From Candidatus Sabulitectum sp. (GTDB lineage Bacteria > Fermentibacterota > Fermentibacteria > Fermentibacterales > JCC-6), in assembly GCA_021107435.1 (NCBI GenBank), contig JAIOSV010000096.1, positions 1 through 64,000 of the forward strand: a stretch of DNA of 64,000 bases. Reading direction: 5' to 3'. A program made the position numbers and the translations under genes. Under the pieces are notes generated by a model, which was not told where the DNA came from, did not search any database, and saw nothing but the letters and a program-made list of their open reading frames with translations. Shown here one piece after another: positions 44,598 through 53,712 of this stretch; position 1 is the stretch's first letter, and each line of letters begins with the position of its first letter.

Positions 44598-44992
44598 TGC
44601 CTGATATACCTGAAGCTGCCCTCTCATGGACTTACCTCCGGGCAGGTGGTCCGGGGGGGCAGCATCAGAACAAAACCGAGTCTGCTGTACAACTCCGCTA
44701 CAATATCTCTCTGGGGGATCTTCCCGAAGACACTGTCTCCAGGCTGAAGAAGCTTGCCGGAAAGAGACTCACTGATTCAGGCGATATAATCATTGAGTCA
44801 CGGGAACACCGCAGTCGATTAATGAATGCCAATTCAGCTCTTCGAAAGTTGAACGACCTGATTGCACAGGCTCTTATAGAACCGAAAAAGAGAAAACCCA
44901 CCAGACCCACCCGCGCTTCCAGAGAAAGACGGCTGGGAGCGAAGAAGCAGCTCTCTGAAAAGAAGCAGGACAGGAAAAAGCCACTTATCTGA
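44597..44992 (+). CDS. arfB: Alternative ribosome-rescue factor ArfB (YaeJ-like)
   Basis: 131 residues, close to the 140 of E. coli ArfB. The catalytic peptidyl-tRNA hydrolysis motif GGPGGQHQNK (residues 17-26) is intact, and the C-terminus is a long basic tail (PKKRKPTRPTRASRERR, then KKQDRKK) that enters the mRNA channel in stalled ribosomes. No codon-recognition domains, so it is not an ordinary release factor. Confidence 0.92.
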   Translation: MPDIPEAALSWTYLRAGGPGGQHQNKTESAVQLRYNISLGDLPEDTVSRLKKLAGKRLTDSGDIIIESREHRSRLMNANSALRKLNDLIAQALIEPKKRKPTRPTRASRERRLGAKKQLSEKKQDRKKPLI

Positions 44993-45001
44993 AGGACTGA
45001 A

Positions 45002-46489
45002 ATGCAGTTTATTGATGGAAGAAAGCCCCGGTTTCTGATTTTACTTCTCAGCGGGATATCATTACTCGCGAGACTGCTGTTCCTGGGCAGAAAAAGCTTC
45101 TGGATAGATGAGTGTCTTGCCTGGGGCGCGACTCGCTTAAACTGGCTCGACATGACTCAATCGGTGGCTTCCGGGACGCCTCACCCACCACTTGCTTTTG
45201 CTGTTATGAAGATGTCTTCTCTGCTGGGGGGGGATGGTGAGTTTGGCCTCAGGCTGCTCATTGCCGTCGCAACGGCTTCCGCTGTTATCCCCATTTTCAG
45301 GCTTGCCTCCAGAAGAACTACAGTCAGAGGCGGATTCTGGGCCGGAATGATCTGGGCAGTCTCTCCATTTGCGGTCTCTCTTGGTCAGGAAGCCTGGGTA
45401 TATGGTATAAACATTGCTGTATCTCTGTGGTTTGTGGATTTTGCGGATATGGCCTGGCGTGGATTAAAGAAGGGGCTTATCGGTAGCCTTCTTCTAGGGG
45501 TTGCGGGGATATTAACACAGCACATTTTTGTTCTCAGCATTGCTGCTGGCAGCGTTCTTTACTTTACAATTGATTCCACTGAGAGAATTTCGTTGAAGAG
45601 GTTTATTGCAATTCCCGGAGTACTTACTTTGTTGTACACTCCTGTATTCCTTTACTTTTCAACCCAGTTCATGGAGAGAAACGCCAGAATGGCAGCTGCC
45701 GGGGTGGAAATGGGTTTCGACAGACTATTCAGTACACAATCGCTTTCTCAGTTCTTCAGAATTCTTGCCGGTGGTATGCTGCCGGAGATATCCATGAATC
45801 TTCTTGATCGTCCCAGGATGCTCACCGCATACACCCTGAATGCAATAATCGTCCTCTCTCTGGCTGTCTGGCCCTATTTCACACGGATGCTGAAACCGGG
45901 CGAGCGCAGATATCTCTGGCTTTGCCTGCTCATACCATTTGGTCTTTATCTCACTGATGAACCGTCTATTCGACAACTTTCTGTTCTCTGGATTCCATTT
46001 TCCATTGCATCTGCTGCTGTCTTTAGTAGATACCGCTGGTCTGGAATTACTGTTTCACTTCTCTTTCTGTTTGCCTTGATTCCATACTACAGGATGGAAG
46101 TGTTTCCCTATCATCGCAGTAACTGGCGAACTGCGGTGGAAACAGTGGAATCCAACGCTCAACCTGAGGATATTGTTGTAATTATCGGCGGTAAATCAAC
46201 AGCTTTTGCCTGGGAATTCTACTCGGATTCAGATCTGGAGCGTTTAACTCCAGGAGGCAATGATCCTTTTGCCGGGGACAGGCTGGACGCGAATGGCGAA
46301 ATGATAAGGAAGAATGTTGATCATGAGTTTCTACTGGACAGCCTTCTTACCAGGGGAGGACATGACGATGTCTGGGTTATTCTTGATACCTGGAGTATTC
46401 CTTCTATACACAGTGTAAAAGGGCAGCATGAAATGGTTTTCTTTCTTTCTGCCGGTGAAGATATGGAAATTGCATTGCTGAGAAATTAA
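45002..46489 (+). CDS. GT39-type membrane glycosyltransferase
   Basis: 495 residues with about ten membrane helices. The first periplasmic loop has the acidic motif FWIDECLAWG (residues about 38-47), corresponding to the catalytic Asp/Glu of PMT/ArnT-like enzymes, followed by TPHPPLAFAVMK. The C-terminal 130 residues are soluble. These enzymes transfer sugars from polyprenyl-phosphate donors to protein or lipid A on the periplasmic side. It starts 9 nt after arfB. Acceptor unknown. Confidence 0.82.
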   Translation: MQFIDGRKPRFLILLLSGISLLARLLFLGRKSFWIDECLAWGATRLNWLDMTQSVASGTPHPPLAFAVMKMSSLLGGDGEFGLRLLIAVATASAVIPIFRLASRRTTVRGGFWAGMIWAVSPFAVSLGQEAWVYGINIAVSLWFVDFADMAWRGLKKGLIGSLLLGVAGILTQHIFVLSIAAGSVLYFTIDSTERISLKRFIAIPGVLTLLYTPVFLYFSTQFMERNARMAAAGVEMGFDRLFSTQSLSQFFRILAGGMLPEISMNLLDRPRMLTAYTLNAIIVLSLAVWPYFTRMLKPGERRYLWLCLLIPFGLYLTDEPSIRQLSVLWIPFSIASAAVFSRYRWSGITVSLLFLFALIPYYRMEVFPYHRSNWRTAVETVESNAQPEDIVVIIGGKSTAFAWEFYSDSDLERLTPGGNDPFAGDRLDANGEMIRKNVDHEFLLDSLLTRGGHDDVWVILDTWSIPSIHSVKGQHEMVFFLSAGEDMEIALLRN

Positions 46490-46583
46490 CGGAATACAAC
46501 AAAATTTGCCAATTCGGGTGTCATTTCATTAACTTCCAGTATCAGAATCAATAATCGACTACCCTTGTGAGAGGGGGATTAGC

Positions 46584-49580
46584 TTGAAGCTGTCCATTAT
46601 CGCCGTATCCAGGCCTGTTGCTGTTACCGTTATTTCTATCGTTGTCGCTGTGCTGGGAACCATCGCTGTTCTTCAGATGCCTGTAGATCTTCTTCCATCG
46701 GTCGAGTATCCCCGAATTACCATTGAGACCAGATATCCCTCTTCAAGTCCGTATGAAGTGGAGCGTCTTATTACCGATCCCCTTGAAGATGCTCTTGCAG
46801 GGGTCAGGGGGCTTCGTTCTTATTCCTCCAGATCTTACGGTGATATGAGTCGAATTACGCTGGAATTCGACTGGGGCGCCAACATGGATTATACCCGGCT
46901 TGAGGTAAGGGAGAAACTGGATGTAGCCAGCTGGTCTCTGCCTGATGCCGCGGAAAGACCCACTATCGTTGATTACGATCCATCCAGCAGACCGTTCATG
47001 GAAATTCTTTTAACCATGGATGGCGGATGGACAGATATTACCGATTTTTCAAGAAGGGTAATAACCACAAGAATAGAACAGGCGGATGGTGTCGCTGCCT
47101 GCGAAGTTGATGGAGAAGCTGCACCTGCTGTTTATGTCAGACTTCGTGATGGTGTAGTGGAGGAACTCGAAATAGCCCCTGCCTTTATTGCCGCTGCGAT
47201 CAGGGGGGCCAACGCGGTCTCATCCGGCGGGCAGGTCCGGGACGGAGATAAGGAATTCTTCCTCTCACTGCAGGGTGAATTTGAATCACTTGAAGATATT
47301 GGAAACACAGTGGTGGGCAGCCTTGGCAATACTCCGCTGCTGCTTGGAAACATTGCAGATATTTACATTGCAGAGAAGCCGCCTACTGAATGGGCCAGCT
47401 ACAACGGCGAGAGAGCAATCATTCTTCGTGTAAGAAAAATGGCCGAAGCCAACACAGTGGAAGTAGCCGGAGATGTTCGGGAAATCCTTAACGAACTCAA
47501 TCTTGCCCACGATGATGTTCAACTGCAGGTAATACAGAATGATGCCGAATTCATTGAGGAATCCATCGGAGGGGTTGTGGAAGCCCTGATACTTGGTGGA
47601 ATCCTTGCCTTTGGAGTTCTTTTCTTTTTTCTCAGAGACTGGAAGAGTCCGCTGATCCTGGGACTTTCTCTCCCTCTGAGTATAGCACTGGCGCTGTTCT
47701 TCCTTTACCTTGCCGGAGTAACCGTTAACATCATGTCTCTGGGAGGTCTGGCTCTGGGAACAGGGCTTCTGGTGGATAATGCTGTGGTGGTACTTGAGGC
47801 CATATCCAGAAGACGCGAGAAGGGTGAGGGCAGGGTAAGCGCCGCCACTTCGGGAACCGCTGAAGTCGGGCCGGCCATTGTTGCCAGCACACTTACTACC
47901 ATCATTGTTTTCTTTCCTGTTGTGTACATGGAGGGAATAACAAGTCAGCTCTTTCGCGATCAGGCTCTGGCTGTCGGTTCTGCGCTTCTGGCAAGTCTGC
48001 TTGTCGCGGTAACTGTAATTCCTGCGCTGGCTGCCAGAATCAGGAAAACAAAAGAAGCCGAAGATGTCACAGGCGGCATGAAAGAGAAGTACGCCGGATC
48101 CATGGAAAGGCTTCTGAATAGACGAAAAAGAGTTTTGTTTGTTACTTTGCTTATCACAGCGGCTGCCTTTTCTGGTGCTTCAAAATTGCCTATGCAGCTT
48201 CTTCCCGATACTCCGGCGGATCAGCTTGAAATGACTTTCAGTGCCCCTGAGGGTACATCAATGGATCTGCTTGTGGACCTTTCCGCTACCGTGAATGAGC
48301 TGGCCGCTCTCGCTGGAGCACAGTGGACAAGCGGTCGTATAGGTGTTCGGGCTGACGAGGGCGTGGATGCTCTTTCAGTGAGCGCATTTGAGAATGCTCG
48401 TGCCGCAAACAGAGCCATTCTTCCAATTCGTGATACCTGGGATGACGCTTTCAGCTTCCCCCTGCAGGTTGGTCCCAGAGGTACACTGATGGGAGAAATT
48501 CTGGGCGGTGGAAGCGGCTTTACCATCTACGTCGAAGGTGAGAGCATTGATAATGATCTTCAGGCTGCTGTAATTCTCGCGGAAGCTTCTCAAGGTGGTA
48601 TTGAAAGTGTGATAAGCGCCGATGTGAACTATCTGCCTGGAAAACCTGAGATCGTTGTGCGGCCGGACAGGGAACTTCTTGAACTTCTGGGTATTACCGC
48701 CGATGATGTAGCTGATTACCTTGAAAGCCTTTCCAGGGGTATTGTTGCCACAACCTACTACAGGCAGGATGAAAAGATTGATGTAATGCTGCTTGCGGGC
48801 AGCGGCGAAGGCATACCCATAGATTCCATCTTTCAACGTTCAGTGGGGGTGAATGGAACTCTGCTTCAGGTGGACAGATTAGTTGACACTTATGTGAGGC
48901 AGACCCCAGGCTTTATCGAGCACTATCAGGGTAACCGCGCAGTGGGTATTTCCATTCAGGGCAGTGGAACAAACATGGCCGGAACTGCACGGATGATTAC
49001 TGATCTGTCCGATTCAGTCCTTCGCAGTGAACCGATCAAGCTTAGAACAGGTGCTGAGATTGAGGAAATGGACAGAACCGCGTCAAGCCTTATTCTTGCG
49101 GCTCTGCTGGCCGTTGCACTGGTTTATGTGCTTCTTGCTGTTCAGTTTGAATCATTTATTGAACCGCTTATTATCATGATAACAGTACCTCTCGGCGTGA
49201 TTGGCGTTGTTGCCGGTCTCGCCGTTTTTGGACAGAGCTGGAACGCCTTGTCCGGCATTGGTCTCGTGATACTATCGGGTATTGTTGTGAATGACGGTAT
49301 TCTGCTTGTGGAGAGAATCACACAGTTGCGAAAAGCCGGATTGCGGGTAAGACAGGCCGTGATAGACGCGGGCAGAGACAGATTCCGTCCTGTTCTTATG
49401 ACCACTGTGACAACAGTGCTGGGTCTTCTTCCCATGGCTGTCGGCCTGGGAGAGGGAGCTGAGCTGAGGCAGCCTCTGGCTATAGCTGTGATCAGTGGTA
49501 TTTCCGTTGCCACAGTGCTTACTCTTGTGATTGTTCCTGTTCTCTACAGCGTACTTGTAAGAGAGAAGAGTGCTTCATGA
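46584..49580 (+). CDS. RND efflux permease, first of a tandem pair
   Basis: 998 residues with the 1+5+1+5 RND helix pattern. Diagnostic segments: ISRPVAVTV-like N-terminus (AVSRPVAVTVISIVVAVLGTIAVLQMPVDLLP), the porter region ITIETRYPSSSPYEVE, and TM4 GTGLLVDNAVVVLEAISRR with Asp398. The C-terminal half has VPLGVIGVVAGL and VLMTTVTTVLGLLPMA. The Asp-Asp pair of AcrB is Asp-Asn here, and the TM10 Lys is replaced (VVNDGILLVE), so proton coupling differs from AcrB. Closest in style to HAE-like multidrug pumps. Overlaps the next permease by 4 nt. Confidence 0.92.
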   Translation: MKLSIIAVSRPVAVTVISIVVAVLGTIAVLQMPVDLLPSVEYPRITIETRYPSSSPYEVERLITDPLEDALAGVRGLRSYSSRSYGDMSRITLEFDWGANMDYTRLEVREKLDVASWSLPDAAERPTIVDYDPSSRPFMEILLTMDGGWTDITDFSRRVITTRIEQADGVAACEVDGEAAPAVYVRLRDGVVEELEIAPAFIAAAIRGANAVSSGGQVRDGDKEFFLSLQGEFESLEDIGNTVVGSLGNTPLLLGNIADIYIAEKPPTEWASYNGERAIILRVRKMAEANTVEVAGDVREILNELNLAHDDVQLQVIQNDAEFIEESIGGVVEALILGGILAFGVLFFFLRDWKSPLILGLSLPLSIALALFFLYLAGVTVNIMSLGGLALGTGLLVDNAVVVLEAISRRREKGEGRVSAATSGTAEVGPAIVASTLTTIIVFFPVVYMEGITSQLFRDQALAVGSALLASLLVAVTVIPALAARIRKTKEAEDVTGGMKEKYAGSMERLLNRRKRVLFVTLLITAAAFSGASKLPMQLLPDTPADQLEMTFSAPEGTSMDLLVDLSATVNELAALAGAQWTSGRIGVRADEGVDALSVSAFENARAANRAILPIRDTWDDAFSFPLQVGPRGTLMGEILGGGSGFTIYVEGESIDNDLQAAVILAEASQGGIESVISADVNYLPGKPEIVVRPDRELLELLGITADDVADYLESLSRGIVATTYYRQDEKIDVMLLAGSGEGIPIDSIFQRSVGVNGTLLQVDRLVDTYVRQTPGFIEHYQGNRAVGISIQGSGTNMAGTARMITDLSDSVLRSEPIKLRTGAEIEEMDRTASSLILAALLAVALVYVLLAVQFESFIEPLIIMITVPLGVIGVVAGLAVFGQSWNALSGIGLVILSGIVVNDGILLVERITQLRKAGLRVRQAVIDAGRDRFRPVLMTTVTTVLGLLPMAVGLGEGAELRQPLAIAVISGISVATVLTLVIVPVLYSVLVREKSAS

Positions 49581-52500
49581 TAGCAGGTGTTCTCAAGCGG
49601 CCCCGGGGAACTGCAATTATCTATCTGGCCCTTCTCGGGCTGGCTGTGGTCAGTTTTAACAGAATCCCCATTGAGGGTTCTCCCAGCACAACCCTGCCGG
49701 AGCTGAATGTAGTCACCGGCTGGTACGGTGCAGACCCTGAAGCAGTGTGCGAACAGGTTACAAGACCCATAGAAGAAGTGTCCCGGCAGATTCGAGGGGT
49801 CAAGGATGTATCCTCATCTTCAGGCGCGGGTCGCAGTCTTGTCACAGTTTCATTCGCTCAGGGCACCGACATGGACGTGGCGTCCATGGAGCTTACCGAG
49901 CGGATTTCAATGATTCGGGATGAAATGCCCGGCAATGTTTCCGCCAGCACAATCACACAGGCAATACCCAGGGAAATGGAAAGTGAAGGCTTTCTTATTT
50001 ACGCCATTACCGGTGCGGAGAAATCCATCCTGAAAAACCTGGCAGAGGATGTAGTGGTTCCCTGTCTGGAACGGATTGATGGAATCAGCTCGGTAATAGT
50101 TGAGGGTCTCGGTTCCGAGGAGATTCTTATTGATATCGACATGGAGGCTCTCAAGTCTCTTGATCTGACTCTGGCTCAGGTGGTACGCTCTATTCAGAAC
50201 GGGATTGTTGACAGAAATGTGGGAGTAGTTACTGATATTACCGCTCTGGAGGCTGTTCTTCGCGTATCCAGTGTTCCCATGTCCCTCTGGGAGATGGAAC
50301 AGCTTGTTGTCAATCGGACCGGCACAGACTTTGTCACACTGGACGATATCTCCCACGGCATCTACCAGAGCTATTCGGAAAACACAGGAGTAATTTTCAG
50401 ATACAACGGTCTTGATCAGATTACCATGGAACTGGACCGTGCTGCAGGCAGCAATGCTGTCAGAGTGGCCTCTGTGGTGAAAGACGAGATTGAAAAAATA
50501 CAGAGCAATCTTCCTGAGGGTATATATCTGGATCTTATAGAGGATGGCACTGAAACCATTACAGATGACCTCAACGCTCTGTCGTGGCGTGCTCTGGTTT
50601 CTCTTGGGCTGATTATGCTTGTTCTTCTTCTGCTGAACCCCAGCCCTTTGACAACCCCCCTTATTCTCAGCTCGATACTTTTCAGCAGTGCCCTCGCGGT
50701 AACTGCGGTATTTCTGGCAGGTTACAGCATCAATGTACTTACCCTCAGCGCTCTTGCCATTGCGTTCGGGCTGCTGGTTGACGGTGCTGTTGTGGTTATG
50801 GAGGCCATTGCCTACAGACGCAGACAGGGAATACCTGCCCTTAAAGCCGCAGCGGTAGGTGCCAGGGAAGTTGCAATGCCTGTTCTCGGCGGCATACTCA
50901 CAACTCTTGTTGCGCTGGTGCCTCTCCTTGCCAGTGAGGGTGTTCTGCGTATTTACTACAGACCATTCGCGTTTACTGTTGCTGCCACGCTCCTGGCATC
51001 TTACGCGGTCTGCCTTACATTTGTGCCCTCCATTGCCGGGCACTGGAAGAAGGGCAACTGGTACAGGCAGAGGAAGTGGGACAGGGTTCTCGCAAAGGGA
51101 GTGGCCATTCTTCACCACAAACCCTGGATCCCGGTAATCGTTACCATTCTGCTTATCGCCGGTGCGGTTTATGTACTGCTCGCAAAGGTCGAGCACGGGA
51201 AGACATGGAATTTCGGATATGACAGGGATTACCTGTACATCTCCTATGCGTTTCCTCCGGGAACACCGCAGGATATTTCCGATGAAGTGGCTGCACGCTT
51301 TGAAGAAATAGTTGCCGGGCGCGACGGTATTCTTTCTACAAGAACCACCGTATACGGTGAGAGCGGTGTGATTTTCTGCCAGTTTGAGCAGGAGGCTTTA
51401 TGGGATGGTACTGCTCTGCAGTGTGAGTCCGAAGCTATAGCTCTTGCTACAACCATCGGTGGTATAAGAAGGATTTACGTGGGAGGAGTCAGTCCGGAGG
51501 GATACTGGCGCAGTACTGCCAGCGCTGGAATGATGCAGACAGTGGAGTTGCGCGGATTTGACTACGAAGGCCTGAAAGGCATAGCCGTGAATCTTCAATC
51601 CCTTCTTGAACGGCATCCCAGAGTCGAAGAGGTGGATATCAACTGGAATGCCAGAACGGTGAACAGAGAGCAGCTTGCCATAGTATTTGACAGGATTGAA
51701 CTTGCCGATCTGGGAATCAATCCGTACCAGCTTGTTATGGCTCTCAGGTACAACATGTCCGGCGGTTACGGCGCTCAGGTTAGAATCGCTGACGAGACCA
51801 CCGATCTTACCTTCCGCCTTGAAGGGCAGAAGGATCCTGAGCTAAGCGAAATACTTGACAGCAGAATAGTCACCAGAGACGGTTCCATGTGCATGGGTGA
51901 CATCATAGGTATTGACACCATCGGGGTTCAGGGATCAGTTATCAGGGAAGACGGTGAGTATGTCCGCACAGTAGCCTACTCGTTCATGGGAGCGGAAAGG
52001 ATGGCTGCCCGTTTCCGCAACTCTCTGCTTACAAGCCTTGAGCTTCCATCAGGTTACAGAGTTTACGAAGACACGACATTCCTTCCCGACTGGCTTGCAG
52101 AAGAAGAAGGCGCAGACATGAATCTTCTTGTGGCTCTCGCCATTCTCGCGGTATTCGCGGTTACTGCCATAGTCTTCGAAAGCTTTACGGCACCTCTTTA
52201 TGTGCTTGCGGTTATTCCCATGGCTCTTGTGGGGGTCGCGGCGGGCTTCTGGGTATTTGATCGGATCTTCAGCCCTGAAGCCTATGTGGGAAGTGTGTTT
52301 CTTGTTGGGATAGCGGTGAACAACTCAATTCTTTTAATAGACAGTTTCGAAAAGAAGAAAAGGGCGGGTATGGATCTGCGCAAATCGGTTGATGAGGTTG
52401 TGGGAGAGAGGCTCAGGCCTGTTCTCCAGACAACTGCCACCACAGTACTGGGGCTTCTCCCGCTTGTTCTCTGGCCTATTTCAAGCCAGGATCTCTGGGG

Positions 52501-52621
52501 AACTCTGGCGTTCACAGTTGTGTGCGGTATGGTAATCTCAACACCCCTTGTGCTCATCACACTGCCGGCCCTTATTCAGATCACTTCCCGGAGGAGGAAA
52601 AAACATGTTCCGGAGAATTAG
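49577..52621 (+). CDS. RND efflux permease, second of a tandem pair
   Basis: 1014 residues, RND architecture throughout: RPRGTAIIYLALLGLAVVSFNRIPIEGSPSTTLPELNV at the start, TM4 GLLVDGAVVVMEAIAYRR with Asp402, TM10 VGIAVNNSILLIDSF and a late VLQTTATTVLGLLPL. As in its partner there is one TM4 Asp and no TM10 Lys. Tandem, overlapping permease genes suggest a heteromeric pump like MdtBC (inference). A 429-codon antisense open frame across it is a composition shadow. The adaptor gene starts inside its last 17 nt. Confidence 0.92.
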   Translation: MIAGVLKRPRGTAIIYLALLGLAVVSFNRIPIEGSPSTTLPELNVVTGWYGADPEAVCEQVTRPIEEVSRQIRGVKDVSSSSGAGRSLVTVSFAQGTDMDVASMELTERISMIRDEMPGNVSASTITQAIPREMESEGFLIYAITGAEKSILKNLAEDVVVPCLERIDGISSVIVEGLGSEEILIDIDMEALKSLDLTLAQVVRSIQNGIVDRNVGVVTDITALEAVLRVSSVPMSLWEMEQLVVNRTGTDFVTLDDISHGIYQSYSENTGVIFRYNGLDQITMELDRAAGSNAVRVASVVKDEIEKIQSNLPEGIYLDLIEDGTETITDDLNALSWRALVSLGLIMLVLLLLNPSPLTTPLILSSILFSSALAVTAVFLAGYSINVLTLSALAIAFGLLVDGAVVVMEAIAYRRRQGIPALKAAAVGAREVAMPVLGGILTTLVALVPLLASEGVLRIYYRPFAFTVAATLLASYAVCLTFVPSIAGHWKKGNWYRQRKWDRVLAKGVAILHHKPWIPVIVTILLIAGAVYVLLAKVEHGKTWNFGYDRDYLYISYAFPPGTPQDISDEVAARFEEIVAGRDGILSTRTTVYGESGVIFCQFEQEALWDGTALQCESEAIALATTIGGIRRIYVGGVSPEGYWRSTASAGMMQTVELRGFDYEGLKGIAVNLQSLLERHPRVEEVDINWNARTVNREQLAIVFDRIELADLGINPYQLVMALRYNMSGGYGAQVRIADETTDLTFRLEGQKDPELSEILDSRIVTRDGSMCMGDIIGIDTIGVQGSVIREDGEYVRTVAYSFMGAERMAARFRNSLLTSLELPSGYRVYEDTTFLPDWLAEEEGADMNLLVALAILAVFAVTAIVFESFTAPLYVLAVIPMALVGVAAGFWVFDRIFSPEAYVGSVFLVGIAVNNSILLIDSFEKKKRAGMDLRKSVDEVVGERLRPVLQTTATTVLGLLPLVLWPISSQDLWGTLAFTVVCGMVISTPLVLITLPALIQITSRRRKKHVPEN

Positions 52622-53642
52622 TCTTTTGCTGTTTGCCGTAAGTTTCATTCTTTTTTTCGGATGCGGAGAGGAGGAAGAACTGGAGAGAGAAACTCTCGAA
52701 CCTTCACCTCTTCCTGTTACTGCCTCTGTCGCCCGTATAGATGTCCTTTTTGAGGTGATAAGCTCCACCGGAAGAGTTTCCAGCAGAAGAACCCAGAATC
52801 TTACTGCTCAGATACAGGGGCAGGTGGTTCAGGCTCCCGAATATGCCGGAGAGGAATTCTCAGAGGGAGCTGTGATCTTCAGAGTTGCAAGTGGACAGCA
52901 CGCGTCAAATCTGTCAGCCGCCAACAGCGAATACAGAAATGCCCAGGCATTGTATCAATTCGAGATCGATAATTACAGGGGAGAAATAACAGACGGTGTA
53001 AGAAGTATGCTCCGTCAGACCACCGGTCTTGAATCGGCATCCGCGAGTCTTTCAAGTGCCCGAACTCAGTATGGCAATTCAGCTGTTTCCGCGGGATTCA
53101 ATGGAGTAATCTCTGATGTGACTGCTCAGGATGGTATGACCGTTTATCCGGGATCACCTCTGGGGACCCTTGTGGATCCCTGGTGTCTTCAGGTGGAGGT
53201 GGATCTGGACGAAAGACAGCTTGCCCGGTGCGCCTCCGGTTTGAAAGCCTTTGTGATAATTCCATCCCTGAACGACACAGTTCTTGTCGGCGAGGTAAGA
53301 TCTGTTTCACCGGTTATTGATCCTGGATTCAGATCAGGAACTGTTGTGGTTGATGTTCCTCATGTGCCCGATCTTCGCCCGGGCGCCACTGCAAGAGTGG
53401 AGATAGTTGTTGCAGAGCACGAAGGATCCCTTGTCATCCCGGAGCAGGCAGTTCTCATCCGTGATGACAGACCCATGGTGTTTGCCGTAGTGGATGGTCA
53501 CGCGGACTGGAGATATGTGAGACTTGGATCCTCAGGAAGAGGTATTGTAGCAATAGAAGATGGCATTATCGATGGAGAGGCTGTTATTACCAGCGGCCAT
53601 TACTCTTTAGCTCACGACGCTCCTGTTGCTGTGGTGAATTGA
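52605..53642 (+). CDS. RND periplasmic adaptor (membrane-fusion) lipoprotein
   Basis: 345 residues from the ATG at 52605, with GGAGGAGG 9-16 nt upstream; earlier ATGs lack a ribosome site. Lipobox FFGC with Cys20. A barrel-sandwich/lipoyl half (TAQIQGQVVQAPEYAGEEFSEGAVIFRV), a short alpha-hairpin (about 105-160), the second half (GFNGVISDVTAQDGMTVYPGSPLGTLVD), then beta-barrel and membrane-proximal domains. It links the two permeases to an outer-membrane channel, whose gene is not in the window. Gene order permease-permease-adaptor is the reverse of the usual. Confidence 0.9.
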   Translation: MFRRISLLLFAVSFILFFGCGEEEELERETLEPSPLPVTASVARIDVLFEVISSTGRVSSRRTQNLTAQIQGQVVQAPEYAGEEFSEGAVIFRVASGQHASNLSAANSEYRNAQALYQFEIDNYRGEITDGVRSMLRQTTGLESASASLSSARTQYGNSAVSAGFNGVISDVTAQDGMTVYPGSPLGTLVDPWCLQVEVDLDERQLARCASGLKAFVIIPSLNDTVLVGEVRSVSPVIDPGFRSGTVVVDVPHVPDLRPGATARVEIVVAEHEGSLVIPEQAVLIRDDRPMVFAVVDGHADWRYVRLGSSGRGIVAIEDGIIDGEAVITSGHYSLAHDAPVAVVN

Positions 53643-53712
53643 CGATTTTCTTCGGTAACTACCGGGTTGATGGCCCCTTTTCAATCGCTTCGCCAGCGAG
53701 TATCTTGCGCAA

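Noticed and set aside
49907-51196. 429-codon open frame on the minus strand across the second RND permease.
   Set aside because: It is antisense to a full-length, motif-complete RND gene; its product is basic, Asn/Cys-rich and has no recognisable motif. A codon-composition shadow.
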